DNA of 36,047 nt from an uncultured beta proteobacterium (lineage in GTDB: Bacteria > Pseudomonadota > Gammaproteobacteria > Burkholderiales > Burkholderiaceae_B): NCBI GenBank assembly GCA_903903735.1, contig CAIUZV010000374.1, positions 1 through 36,047 on the forward strand, written 5' to 3'. A model generated the notes under the pieces. It saw only the letters and a list, made by a program, of their open reading frames with translations. It searched no databases and was not told the origin of the DNA. The translations under genes were made by a program, and so were the position numbers. The first letter of the stretch is position 1; every line of letters starts with the position of its first letter. Shown in pieces: positions 8,751 to 18,399 of the stretch.

Positions 8751-10037
8751 TTACTCCCATTGATTCGGTAACTCCAATTCGTGCCCTTCGGGAAGTCCTT
8801 GGTCCCACTGTCCATCAAACATATTTTTCTGATCTGAATTAACTTCTCGACTGATGGCGTGATTGAGGCGTAAAGGCTCGGGGAAGCTGTCACTCAAGAG
8901 CGTACTGGCACTCGACGCTCGTTGCGCAAGGTCTGCGTGTTTGGCATCAACCACTATCGGAGTGACGAAGATAGCGAGCTCTGTCTGACTTCTATGCACA
9001 CGATTCGTTCCAAACAAGTGCCCAAGAACAGGTAGCTCGGACAAAGCAGGCAACCCTTCAGTGTCATGGGACTGCTCACGTGAAATGAATCCGCCAAGAA
9101 CCAACGTTTGCCCTGAGCGAACATTAAAATCAGTGGATGCACGTCTCACCTTTAGAGCTGGCCCGGCAGCGCTCGCGAGACTGTGATCGACGGTACTGAC
9201 TTCAATCTCAATTTTTGATCGCACTCCAAGATTTCTCCCGACGTGGGGCGTAATGTTTAGGTGCACACCGTATTTCTTAAAGGTCGTATGTGCCCGGCCA
9301 TCCTTATCTTGCGTCGTATAGGGAACCTCCCCGCCTGCAGAAAAACTAGCGGTGGAGCCGCTACGTGCAAGAAGCTGCGGCTGAGCAAGCACAATTGCCT
9401 CGCCAGTCTTAGAAAGCGCTACAAGCCTCGCGGAAACAAGTGCCGTCAGTGCAAAGCGGGAGGACTGCATCCCAAGTGATGCATTAGTGTCCCAACGCAC
9501 ACCAAGCTCACGCATCCGTGCTGTGGGGATCTCAATGACCTGGACATCCAGCATCACCATCCGATCCCAGCCGGACTCGTTTCCGTATTCAATCAACTCT
9601 GGATACCGTGCGGCCAAGCGACTGATTGTCGACCGATCGCTCTCTGTCAGATCATCACCATCAATTAAAACTCGACCCGCAATAGTGGTCGTGCGAGCAC
9701 CGGGAATTCGACGTAGAATTTCCGCGACCTCTTTCATTGCACGGCTATGCCCTTCTTGTTTAACATGCACTCGGTACGTTAAATGTGCTGTCTTAGAAGT
9801 CCAAACTGTGACAGTAGTTGTCCCAGGTCTTTTTCCAAATAAGATGGCTTCAGTGGGACTTAGCGCAGTCGCTTGCACGACCTGCCCATTGCCAACGGCC
9901 AAGCGCTGAATGCTCGGATGACGCACCACAAACGATGATCCGACCTCGATCTCTAGCGCCCGATCCTTCTCTGCAAACGCAGGCCCGATGAGCAACCAAA
10001 GTACAAGTCCCAGAAAGAAGCCTCGCCCACGGCTCAT
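8751..10037 (-). CDS. cpaC: Tad pilus outer-membrane secretin CpaC/RcpA
   Basis: Signal peptide MSRGRGFFLGLVLWLLIGPAFAE, BON/N0-like N-terminus, and a secretin core with GGEVPYTTQ...YGVHLNITPHV...LVLGGFISREQSHDTEGLPALSELPVLGHLFGTNRVHRSQTELAIFVTPIVV. Confidence 0.93.
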   Translation of the reverse strand: MSRGRGFFLGLVLWLLIGPAFAEKDRALEIEVGSSFVVRHPSIQRLAVGNGQVVQATALSPTEAILFGKRPGTTTVTVWTSKTAHLTYRVHVKQEGHSRAMKEVAEILRRIPGARTTTIAGRVLIDGDDLTESDRSTISRLAARYPELIEYGNESGWDRMVMLDVQVIEIPTARMRELGVRWDTNASLGMQSSRFALTALVSARLVALSKTGEAIVLAQPQLLARSGSTASFSAGGEVPYTTQDKDGRAHTTFKKYGVHLNITPHVGRNLGVRSKIEIEVSTVDHSLASAAGPALKVRRASTDFNVRSGQTLVLGGFISREQSHDTEGLPALSELPVLGHLFGTNRVHRSQTELAIFVTPIVVDAKHADLAQRASSASTLLSDSFPEPLRLNHAISREVNSDQKNMFDGQWDQGLPEGHELELPNQWE

Positions 10038-10903
10038 CGACGCTTTTCCGACACTTCAGCAGCACCTGCAACAGAGTACTGATAACCATTCTCTGGCGCA
10101 TCAGCAATGCCCTCTAGTCGATCACCATAGATTACCGCTGCGGTGTCGACAGACCCCGTTCGCACCAGGCCGAGCATTTCCTCGAGATTGATGGCAATGG
10201 ACTCAGACAACCTCTGGGGAGTATCTGCATATCGTGCGCTCATCACCGCACTGATAACGCCGCTCTGTCGAGCGGCAACCAGTCGAATCGAGTCTGCGGG
10301 CGACACGGCCACCGTCATCGTGGAATATCCATTCTCTAACGCGCCCTCACGCCCGTTGACTTCTCTGGTGTGCTGGTCTGTTGCTAAAACCTCTATAGCC
10401 CCCAGTAATAACGCCGTTACACGCTTGCCTTCATGATCAACGGATACGAATAGATCAACGCGATCACCAGGCTTTAGTAAGCCCGACATCGCATTGACAG
10501 GATCGACTGGTAGAGTGACAGCGCGCAAAGCTGGATCTAGACGATCAGATAGTGTCGGTACAGCGGGGTCAGCCAACGTACTACCGAGCAACCAGCCCCC
10601 GGCTCGGAGATCTGTCGTCAAACGCTTGCCCACAACAGAATCAATCTCATGCGAATACAACACATCCTGTGCGATGCCATTCGCTTGAAAAGCGCGCTCG
10701 TGTAAATCATCAGCGCGTATGACGCTGTCGCGCTTAAGATCCCTAGAGGCCACCAAGAGATGCACATACTCCACGTTATTGCGATGCTCTAGCTCCGTGG
10801 TTTTATTCGATAAATAAGTGTTGATCGTCGCAGCTGAGCAGCAACCAAGGGCGATCGACACACCCAACACCAGCCATTTCCTTTGACGTTCATTGATGTT
10901 CAC
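10034..10903 (-). CDS. cpaB: Flp pilus assembly protein CpaB/RcpC
   Basis: N-terminal TM followed by an SAF-like domain (LLVASRDLKRDSVIRADDLHERAF...VVGKRLTTDLRAGGWLLGSTLA) and AVTLPVDPVNAMSGLLKPGDRVDLFVSV. GTG start at 10903 is preceded by GGGGGAT; the ORF is open to 10924. Confidence 0.88.
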   Translation of the reverse strand: MNINERQRKWLVLGVSIALGCCSAATINTYLSNKTTELEHRNNVEYVHLLVASRDLKRDSVIRADDLHERAFQANGIAQDVLYSHEIDSVVGKRLTTDLRAGGWLLGSTLADPAVPTLSDRLDPALRAVTLPVDPVNAMSGLLKPGDRVDLFVSVDHEGKRVTALLLGAIEVLATDQHTREVNGREGALENGYSTMTVAVSPADSIRLVAARQSGVISAVMSARYADTPQRLSESIAINLEEMLGLVRTGSVDTAAVIYGDRLEGIADAPENGYQYSVAGAAEVSEKRR

Positions 10904-10913
10904 ACATATCCCC

Positions 10914-11630
10914 CTACTGCCCATTCAAAAACAGAATCGAACTTCCTTGCACAGCAAATATCGTTAAATTGAGTTGAACCCCCTCCTTTGTGGCAAACAT
11001 CGACCGCTCTGCTGTAAGTGAGCCCCTAGGCGCCCTTGCCATTGCAAGGCTCCAGCCAGCTTTGCTAAGTGCGACAGAAATTGAAGCGACTAAGCGAGCG
11101 GATGGAAGCCAGCTTGAAAAGATGAAGGTGTAGCTAGGATCGGCTCGCGCATGATCAACAGTCGAGAGCACAACCCGTAGTTCCATCGCCGGATTGATCC
11201 AGGCGGTCATCGCTCGGGGCGCGCTATCCAAATGCTTGCACGAGAACGGTTGGGGAACCAAGACAGACTGATCAGGGCTAGACAGTGTCGAATAAATACC
11301 CTCGACTCTGTCCTCAGATACGGACCATAACCCGATCAAGTGATGTTGCGGCGCATTGGACCAACGCGCTAGAAAAAAATCGTGTTGAACGTCACCAACC
11401 GAGCCTAAAGGTATGATGCCTGCCACCTTACTGATCGCCCGCTCAATATTCAACTGTCCTTGCAGACGATAGGCACGCGCGTAGAACCCCTGAATGCACA
11501 CGCGATCGATCACGGGCTGATGCTGCAGTTCAGGCGCAAAGGACTGGAGAACGTCGGTGGCATTGCTTGCATGGGCAACGCCGATTAGCGACACGGCGAT
11601 TGAACTTAACAAAAGAAGTTGTTTGATCAT
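10914..11630 (-). CDS. Secreted protein of unknown function encoded inside the Tad locus
   Basis: MIKQLLLLSSIAVSLIGVAHASNA signal peptide; no family recognised; tightly packed between cpaB and the tadE-like gene. Confidence 0.75.
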   Translation of the reverse strand: MIKQLLLLSSIAVSLIGVAHASNATDVLQSFAPELQHQPVIDRVCIQGFYARAYRLQGQLNIERAISKVAGIIPLGSVGDVQHDFFLARWSNAPQHHLIGLWSVSEDRVEGIYSTLSSPDQSVLVPQPFSCKHLDSAPRAMTAWINPAMELRVVLSTVDHARADPSYTFIFSSWLPSARLVASISVALSKAGWSLAMARAPRGSLTAERSMFATKEGVQLNLTIFAVQGSSILFLNGQ

Positions 11631-11634
11631 TTGG

Positions 11635-12210
11635 TTATCGGACCGAGTTTCGTGGAGCCAAATCTCCCCAGGCACCGAGCCAATCGAGTTGTGGTCTCGG
11701 GCGCCGCCAAACCGCATCAATATGTTGAGTGCGAGTCATTACCTGGGCTGCCAGTCGCCGACTTTGCTGTGCGGAACGATGCCAAAATGTAGTTGAGTTG
11801 CCAATCTGCACATGTATCGACTGGCGTGAGCGTGATCTTCCGTCACCGGTGTACAAGTAACTATGCCGTTTCACTGCTGTAGCGATCGTTGGGCCAAGAT
11901 AAAACTGACCGAAGGAGGTCGCCGGCAGGCGTCGCAGGTCAGTTGCTCGAAGAAACCTTCCTGAACCAGACCCCAAAAGCTCGTTTTCTGTATCGCGCCG
12001 ATGATGTGGACCAGCAATTGGAGTTTCAGCAACTCTTGCATCGGTTGGGCCAATGAAGACTGCGAGTGTACTTTCCTGCAGTGCGAGCAACGTTAACTGA
12101 CGCAGCGTTACCGTAAAGTGAAGACCAAACAAAAGAGCAATAAGCGCTCCCAGTAAAAGCAGGGACTCAACGAAACCTTGCCCAACCTGGGCCGTGTCAC
12201 GGGGCGTCAT
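11635..12210 (-). CDS. tadE: TadE-like pseudopilin
   Basis: N-terminal prepilin-like motif VGQGFVESLLLLGALIALLFGLHFTVTLRQL (G|xxxxE with hydrophobic helix); 191 aa; position in the Tad operon. Confidence 0.72.
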   Translation of the reverse strand: MTPRDTAQVGQGFVESLLLLGALIALLFGLHFTVTLRQLTLLALQESTLAVFIGPTDARVAETPIAGPHHRRDTENELLGSGSGRFLRATDLRRLPATSFGQFYLGPTIATAVKRHSYLYTGDGRSRSRQSIHVQIGNSTTFWHRSAQQSRRLAAQVMTRTQHIDAVWRRPRPQLDWLGAWGDLAPRNSVR

Positions 12211-13616
12211 TGGGTGCCTCGGACGGGGTGAGATTCAAGTGAACGCACCGCTGGCACCCGAATCAAACGCGCAAGCCAGAAGGGCTTGAAGAGGCTGGGT
12301 GCCTCCGCTCGTCGGTTCTTGCCCACTAAAGGATCTGAAAAGTAAGTCTCTGCAGCAGAGGTTGAGCTCAGGCTCGGATAGTCAAGCCAACGCTGCACAA
12401 CCTGAATCACAAACTGAGCTGAGGCGCTGTCCCTCGCGGGGTTTAGACGCGTGTATCGCGCTTGTTGGCGAGCTCGCCACACCACAGGCGCTTGATTTGC
12501 CCAACGTTCGGCTAACGGATTGCGCGTTCCGCCAAATATATTCCAACCGGACCATGCACGTTCCGCCGCCCACTTCCAAAACGGCTTTCCTTGAAACGTT
12601 TGCATTGGCTCATCAAGCGAGCCTTCTACGTGGGATCCATTAGAACGCGTTTCAATCGTTGCCCAGCCCATTGGGTACTCTCGGTAGTAGCACCCAATGA
12701 ACCGATTAAAGCGGACATTATGGAACGATTGATTTTCATCAATACTCCAGACGCCATCGCGTGCGAGCGTCAACGTCCCACGACGCCTTAACTGATGTTG
12801 CCGCCAAGGACATCTCAGATTGATGCCATTAAAGCTTCGTGCAACGGACTTCCTGTCATCAAGATACCGATACCGCGCTCGAACATCTTGCAACATCCCA
12901 AACCACTCATCGTCGGTGGTTGGACGATTGACCATGAATTTCGTCGTACCGTCATTCAAGAGACGATATTGAACTCCCAGAGCCTCAAGCGAACTGCCTC
13001 GATTGGCTGAGCCACTGTGACCGAGGTTCATCACAAGGGTGTTGTTCAATACCTGATGGATCTCAGACGAAGTATCCATTCTCGACTCGCGAACTTGGTT
13101 AAGCACTGCGTGTATCAGTTGTTCGTGTTGTTCGAATGCGTTGCCCAGTGCATTTCGCAGAAGTGTGTCACTCAGTCCACCAACGCGTGACGACAGGTAC
13201 GCGCCGCCGTGATGTGTACCAAAACGAAAACTCAGCAAAGATGCCGGCGGATTGCGGGCTGTGGCTTGTCTCGCAAGTCTCGAACGAAAGCGCTCAGCGG
13301 CGGCCATTGAGAAGAGATGTAGTTGCGCGACCTGATGCGCGAGTTGGGTTCGATTCAAATAAGCATGCAGGTTAAGATTGCGAGCGTAAATGAGCGCGGC
13401 ACTATAGGCAGCTGCATCGGTTGCACGATGCAGGGATGACTTGTTATGCACCCAGCTACCGACCTTGAGCATCAACAGCCACGCACCGACACAAAGCGCC
13501 AAGAGCCCAATGCCGAGCAGAAGCGCCTGCCCGGATTGCGTACTTGGGCTGTTGCGCCGTGAACGTCGTGCTGAAGCGATCGAGCGCACAGGCTTGCGAT
13601 CAGTCTGCACGATCAA
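12207..13616 (-). CDS. TadG-like pilus assembly protein
   Basis: N-terminal SGQALLLGIGLLALCVGAWLLMLKVGSWVHNKSSLHRATDAAAYSAALIYARNLNLHAYLNRTQLAHQVAQLH (TadG/TadE-like N-terminal helix followed by DAAAYSAA); 469 aa; ATGA overlap with tadE. Confidence 0.75.
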   Translation of the reverse strand: MIVQTDRKPVRSIASARRSRRNSPSTQSGQALLLGIGLLALCVGAWLLMLKVGSWVHNKSSLHRATDAAAYSAALIYARNLNLHAYLNRTQLAHQVAQLHLFSMAAAERFRSRLARQATARNPPASLLSFRFGTHHGGAYLSSRVGGLSDTLLRNALGNAFEQHEQLIHAVLNQVRESRMDTSSEIHQVLNNTLVMNLGHSGSANRGSSLEALGVQYRLLNDGTTKFMVNRPTTDDEWFGMLQDVRARYRYLDDRKSVARSFNGINLRCPWRQHQLRRRGTLTLARDGVWSIDENQSFHNVRFNRFIGCYYREYPMGWATIETRSNGSHVEGSLDEPMQTFQGKPFWKWAAERAWSGWNIFGGTRNPLAERWANQAPVVWRARQQARYTRLNPARDSASAQFVIQVVQRWLDYPSLSSTSAAETYFSDPLVGKNRRAEAPSLFKPFWLARLIRVPAVRSLESHPVRGTQ

Positions 13617-13637
13617 TTTGCATGATTAATCGCAAGA

Positions 13638-13937
13638 CTATCGACTGCTTTTGTCAGCGTTTCCCGTAAAGTCGTTCAGAGATTTTCGCTTGGCCTCAGC
13701 CTTCGCAGCCTGTGCTGCCGCTTTGGCGACTCGTGTCTCTTGCGTACCGTCTTCGCCCGCGAGCTCTTTTGCAATCGCGGCTGTTTGAGCACGCAGTACC
13801 TGCCCAAAGTATTGATACGTTGCGATCGCTGCCACGGCAACTAGCGCGACAACGATAATGTACTCGGTCATACCCTGACCGCGCTGCGAGCGACGGTTAA
13901 CGGTCTGACGCGTACTAGGCTGAAAGATTGAACTCAT
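13638..13937 (-). CDS. flp: Flp-family major pilin
   Basis: RRSQRGQGMTEYIIVVALVAVAAIATYQYFGQVLRAQ: class IVb prepilin motif G|QGMTEY plus hydrophobic helix. First gene of the Tad cluster. Confidence 0.88.
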   Translation of the reverse strand: MSSIFQPSTRQTVNRRSQRGQGMTEYIIVVALVAVAAIATYQYFGQVLRAQTAAIAKELAGEDGTQETRVAKAAAQAAKAEAKRKSLNDFTGNADKSSR

Positions 13938-14032
13938 CACAACTCCACCACTAAGCTTAAGGAGTGGTGAGTGTGAATGAACAGATGTTACGGCTCAATA
14001 CGCAAAGTACCGCATGGCTAGTTTGATCAAAT

Positions 14033-15163
14033 CTACCAGCCGTAAAAGCGACTCCAGGTCTTGACATCCCCATGCCTATCCACAGCTTGATATTCAGGAA
14101 ACTGCGCACCGGTCGCACAAGCATGATTGGGCAGAATACGAAGCTGCGTGCCGACTGGGAAACGCGTGACGATGTTTAAGTCCGGACTACCCACACGCGA
14201 GATAATCCCGTGCTCTTGATTCGCCCCGGAAATAACGTAGCCAGGAATAACATTTCCTGCTGCCTCGCAGACCTGACCATAACCGTAATCCGTGACTTGC
14301 TTTTGAGTGCCCCGGTCTCGGCTCATGGCCATCCACCCCGCATCAACAATCGCCCATCCTTTTTCTTCTTGATGGCCAATCACCGTTGTGAGCACGCTTA
14401 ACGCGATATCGTCGAGCTGACAAACGCCAACATTGCGCATCACAAGGTCAAAAAACACATACACACCCGCCCTCACCTCGGTCACACCGTCGAGACCTGT
14501 CGCAGCCAAGGCTGTCGGCGTCGAGCCTACGCTCACAACTGGGCAGGAGAACCCCGCTGCGCGCAGACGCTGCCCAGCATGCACGCAACCAAAGCGCTCT
14601 TGCTCCGCCATTTGAACTAAGGCCTCCGGCGTATTGAGGTCATAACTCGATCCCGCATGGGTCATGACGCCTTGAATCACCATCCCTGCGTCTGCAAGAA
14701 CCTTAGCAACATCCAGCAAACTTGCCGCATCAGGCTTGATGCCAGAGCGATGGTCATCTGTATCGATTTCAATCAACACTTTAAAGACGATGCCACGAGC
14801 TTGGGCAAAATTGGCAATTGCCTGAGCACTCGCCACACTGTCGGTCAGGATCTTTAAATCACAACCTTTTTCTTGTAGTGCCGCTGCTTGCGGCAACTTA
14901 TTCGCTGCGATACCGACCGCATACAGAATATCGCGAATGCCTGAGTCAAAGAACTGCTCCGCCTCTTTGAGCGTTGACACAGTGATTCCTTTCGCACCTG
15001 CCTGAACCTGTGCGTCAGTGACCTCGACACACTTCGACGTCTTGACATGCGGACGAAACGCTACGCCAAGACGATTAGTTTGTGCCTGCATACGATTAAT
15101 GTTTTGTGTCATGCGGGCGACATCGATCAATGCGACAGGAGTGATCAGGTCAGTCAGTTTCAT
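14033..15163 (-). CDS. DSD1-family PLP-dependent enzyme (D-threonine aldolase / D-serine dehydratase-like, alanine racemase N-terminal fold)
   Basis: TPVALIDVARMTQNINRMQAQTNRLGVAFRPHVKTSKCVEVTDAQVQAGAKGITVSTLKEAEQFFDSGIRDILYAV...; C-terminal EHGIISR...LRILPNHACAT (H and C of the DSD1 metal site). Confidence 0.88.
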   Translation of the reverse strand: MKLTDLITPVALIDVARMTQNINRMQAQTNRLGVAFRPHVKTSKCVEVTDAQVQAGAKGITVSTLKEAEQFFDSGIRDILYAVGIAANKLPQAAALQEKGCDLKILTDSVASAQAIANFAQARGIVFKVLIEIDTDDHRSGIKPDAASLLDVAKVLADAGMVIQGVMTHAGSSYDLNTPEALVQMAEQERFGCVHAGQRLRAAGFSCPVVSVGSTPTALAATGLDGVTEVRAGVYVFFDLVMRNVGVCQLDDIALSVLTTVIGHQEEKGWAIVDAGWMAMSRDRGTQKQVTDYGYGQVCEAAGNVIPGYVISGANQEHGIISRVGSPDLNIVTRFPVGTQLRILPNHACATGAQFPEYQAVDRHGDVKTWSRFYGW

Positions 15164-15303
15164 TGTGCATCCAAGGTAAGTTAAGGCGGCGAATCGCGCT
15201 ATTTTATCGCTAAGGCATTATGATGGGGGCTGCGGCGCTAAGTCGTCGAGATTTAGAGCAACAAGGCTCTAGTTGTTATTTTTCACCTCCTGTTTTCGAC
15301 AAT

Positions 15304-16188
15304 ATGCTTGAAAAAATCGGTCCGCCAATCGTCACGTTACTTTTTAAGTTAATTGGCGCGCTTCCCTTGCCGACATTGCAAAGACTAGGTCGATTTTTCG
15401 GCTGGCTAGCTTGGTGCTTGCCCGGTAGCTATAAAGAGTCCGCAAAGAGAAACCTCCAACAGGCTTTTCCAGAATCAGATCCCCGCATGCTGCGTGCAGC
15501 AATGATGAGTGTCGGTCAGTTAATGTTCGAGATGCCCTTCTGGTGGACCAGACGCAATGAGTCAGCACTGGACGCGACGCTGCAGTGCGACAACTGGCAG
15601 CAGTTCGATGAGGCCCTGAGACTAGAAAAAGGGGTCATTTTGCTGTCTCCCCATGTTGGGTGTTTTGAACTGTTAGGCCCTATCTTTGGTGCGCGTTACC
15701 CCGCAACCGTCCTGTTTCGACCACCCCGTATGGTTTGGCTCTCGGACTGGATCGTCAAAATGCGCTCGCGCCGGCAGCTTACGATGGCGCCCGCAAATCA
15801 AAGTGGGGTGCGCACGCTCGTGAAGACCCTTCTGCGCGGGCGAATCATCGGTATTTTGCCCGACCAAGTCCCCCCAGATGGCGAAGGCGTTTGGGCTCCC
15901 TTTTTTGGCAAACCGGCATACACGATGACTTTAGTGCAGCGCTTACAGCACCTCTCCGGCGCACCGATATTTGTCTTAGCGGCCGAAAGAAAAGCGGTTG
16001 GGAAAGGCTATACGCTCCATTACAAGCGTCTTGATGCACCGCTACCCAATGAGCCCGAAGCCGCTGCAACCATCATCAACCAAGAGATGGAAGCGATGAT
16101 CCGCAAAATGCCAGAGCAATATCTCTGGGGATATAACCGTTACCGTCAGCCTAAGATCAAAGTAGTAAAAACCAACGGTAACTACTAA
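15304..16188 (+). CDS. LpxL/HtrB-like lipid A (lauroyl) acyltransferase family protein
   Basis: LLFKLIGALPLPTLQRLGRFFGWLAW...SYKESAKRNLQQAFPE, LLSPHVGCFELLGPIFGARYPATVLFRPPR, GILPDQVPPDGEGVWAPFFGKPAYTMTL: LPLAT acyltransferase motifs. Confidence 0.92.
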   Translation: MLEKIGPPIVTLLFKLIGALPLPTLQRLGRFFGWLAWCLPGSYKESAKRNLQQAFPESDPRMLRAAMMSVGQLMFEMPFWWTRRNESALDATLQCDNWQQFDEALRLEKGVILLSPHVGCFELLGPIFGARYPATVLFRPPRMVWLSDWIVKMRSRRQLTMAPANQSGVRTLVKTLLRGRIIGILPDQVPPDGEGVWAPFFGKPAYTMTLVQRLQHLSGAPIFVLAAERKAVGKGYTLHYKRLDAPLPNEPEAAATIINQEMEAMIRKMPEQYLWGYNRYRQPKIKVVKTNGNY

Positions 16189-17129
16189 GCGCGTCGGGCG
16201 TGAGTCGACAGCACCTCAAGTGCTGTTTTTCCAGAGCCCGACTTGACAGAGGTTTTAACGACAGCCGTCATACGCCCCTGATGTACGATTACAGACTGCG
16301 CTCGGACCATCTCGCCTTCACCCGGACTGATATAAGTTGCGGTGACACCCGACAATAGCCATTCTTCCCCTAGTGCAGCGCTTGCACACACCATCCCAAT
16401 CGCTAAGATAATCCCACCTTGAACATGTCCGACGCGATTGCCAATGTGGGGGCCGTTCTCAACATTGCACATCGCCCCATCAGACACTGGCTGCGTATCC
16501 AGCGTCAAAAAGTGCGAAAGAAAGTTTCGCCCACTCTTTTCAGAATCCAATACGGTCTGTCGAACGCGATCAAGTATCCAGCGTTCTGTTTCGTTAAGAC
16601 TATTCAAATCCAACTGAGGATTGTCCGGAGGCTTCTGAGATACCCACGGCACGGGAGGCAGGATCGTCCCTTGCGGCATCGGCATAATCATAAACGCGGC
16701 ACTACCGATCGCAACAAGCGCATCACCACTTGTCAAGCGCGTCTGGCTGATCCCTTGACGACCTTGTACACCTTGCAGGTGAGCTTGTGAGTGGCTTGTG
16801 GCGACGAGCTCTCCGCTGGGTACCACGCCGGTGAATTGGAGCGATAAGGATACGGTTGCGGTTCGATGCCGATCGCCGATGTTATAGCGCAGACAGGTTG
16901 CCAGGCCCATATCGGCAAGGATCGCCTGCACCACCGTGTGAATCTGTCCGTTACTGCCGATGCTTTGCGCTTCAGGCTTCACGTGAACGATCGAGTGATC
17001 CTGATCCGCCGAGTCGTACGAAAAGTCAAAAAAATTACCACAAAAGCTGTAACCAGGAGTCCGGTTTAAGGCAATGGCTCGCATCGCTTTTTTTACGATG
17101 ACATGGTCGTCAATTGAAGGGGGATACAT
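16185..17129 (-). CDS. Tandem hotdog-fold thioesterase (PaaI/acyl-CoA thioesterase-like)
   Basis: Two hotdog-like halves: IHTVVQAILADMGLATCLRYN...TATVSLSLQFTG and HIGNRVGHVQGGIILAIGMVCASAAL...LLSGVTATYISPGEGEMVRAQSVIVHQGRMTAVVKTSV. Confidence 0.75.
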   Translation of the reverse strand: MYPPSIDDHVIVKKAMRAIALNRTPGYSFCGNFFDFSYDSADQDHSIVHVKPEAQSIGSNGQIHTVVQAILADMGLATCLRYNIGDRHRTATVSLSLQFTGVVPSGELVATSHSQAHLQGVQGRQGISQTRLTSGDALVAIGSAAFMIMPMPQGTILPPVPWVSQKPPDNPQLDLNSLNETERWILDRVRQTVLDSEKSGRNFLSHFLTLDTQPVSDGAMCNVENGPHIGNRVGHVQGGIILAIGMVCASAALGEEWLLSGVTATYISPGEGEMVRAQSVIVHQGRMTAVVKTSVKSGSGKTALEVLSTHARRA

Positions 17130-17164
17130 TTCTCAACACCAAAAAAAACGGAATAGGCCTAGAC

Positions 17165-18169
<1,005 letters not shown>

Positions 18170-18399
18170 TCAATTGTCTATCGAGCTATTTTGCGATGCT
18201 GCAACGCACAAAAATCCTGAGGCAAATTCCCCTATCCTAGCCCACAAGGGTTTCTCAGACAATAGCGCCGTCGTCGCGTACGATATACGGCTAAACTTGC
18301 TTTGATACGCGATTCTTTCGTCTAATAGACACTAGTTTTAAACTGCGCGTGTTGTCCGCGTTAAATCTTCCGCTCACCTACACAATCACAATCATCCAT

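Noticed and set aside
12299-13375. Plus-strand ORFs antisense to the tadG-like gene
   Set aside because: No recognisable domain or initiation context; explained by antisense coding bias.
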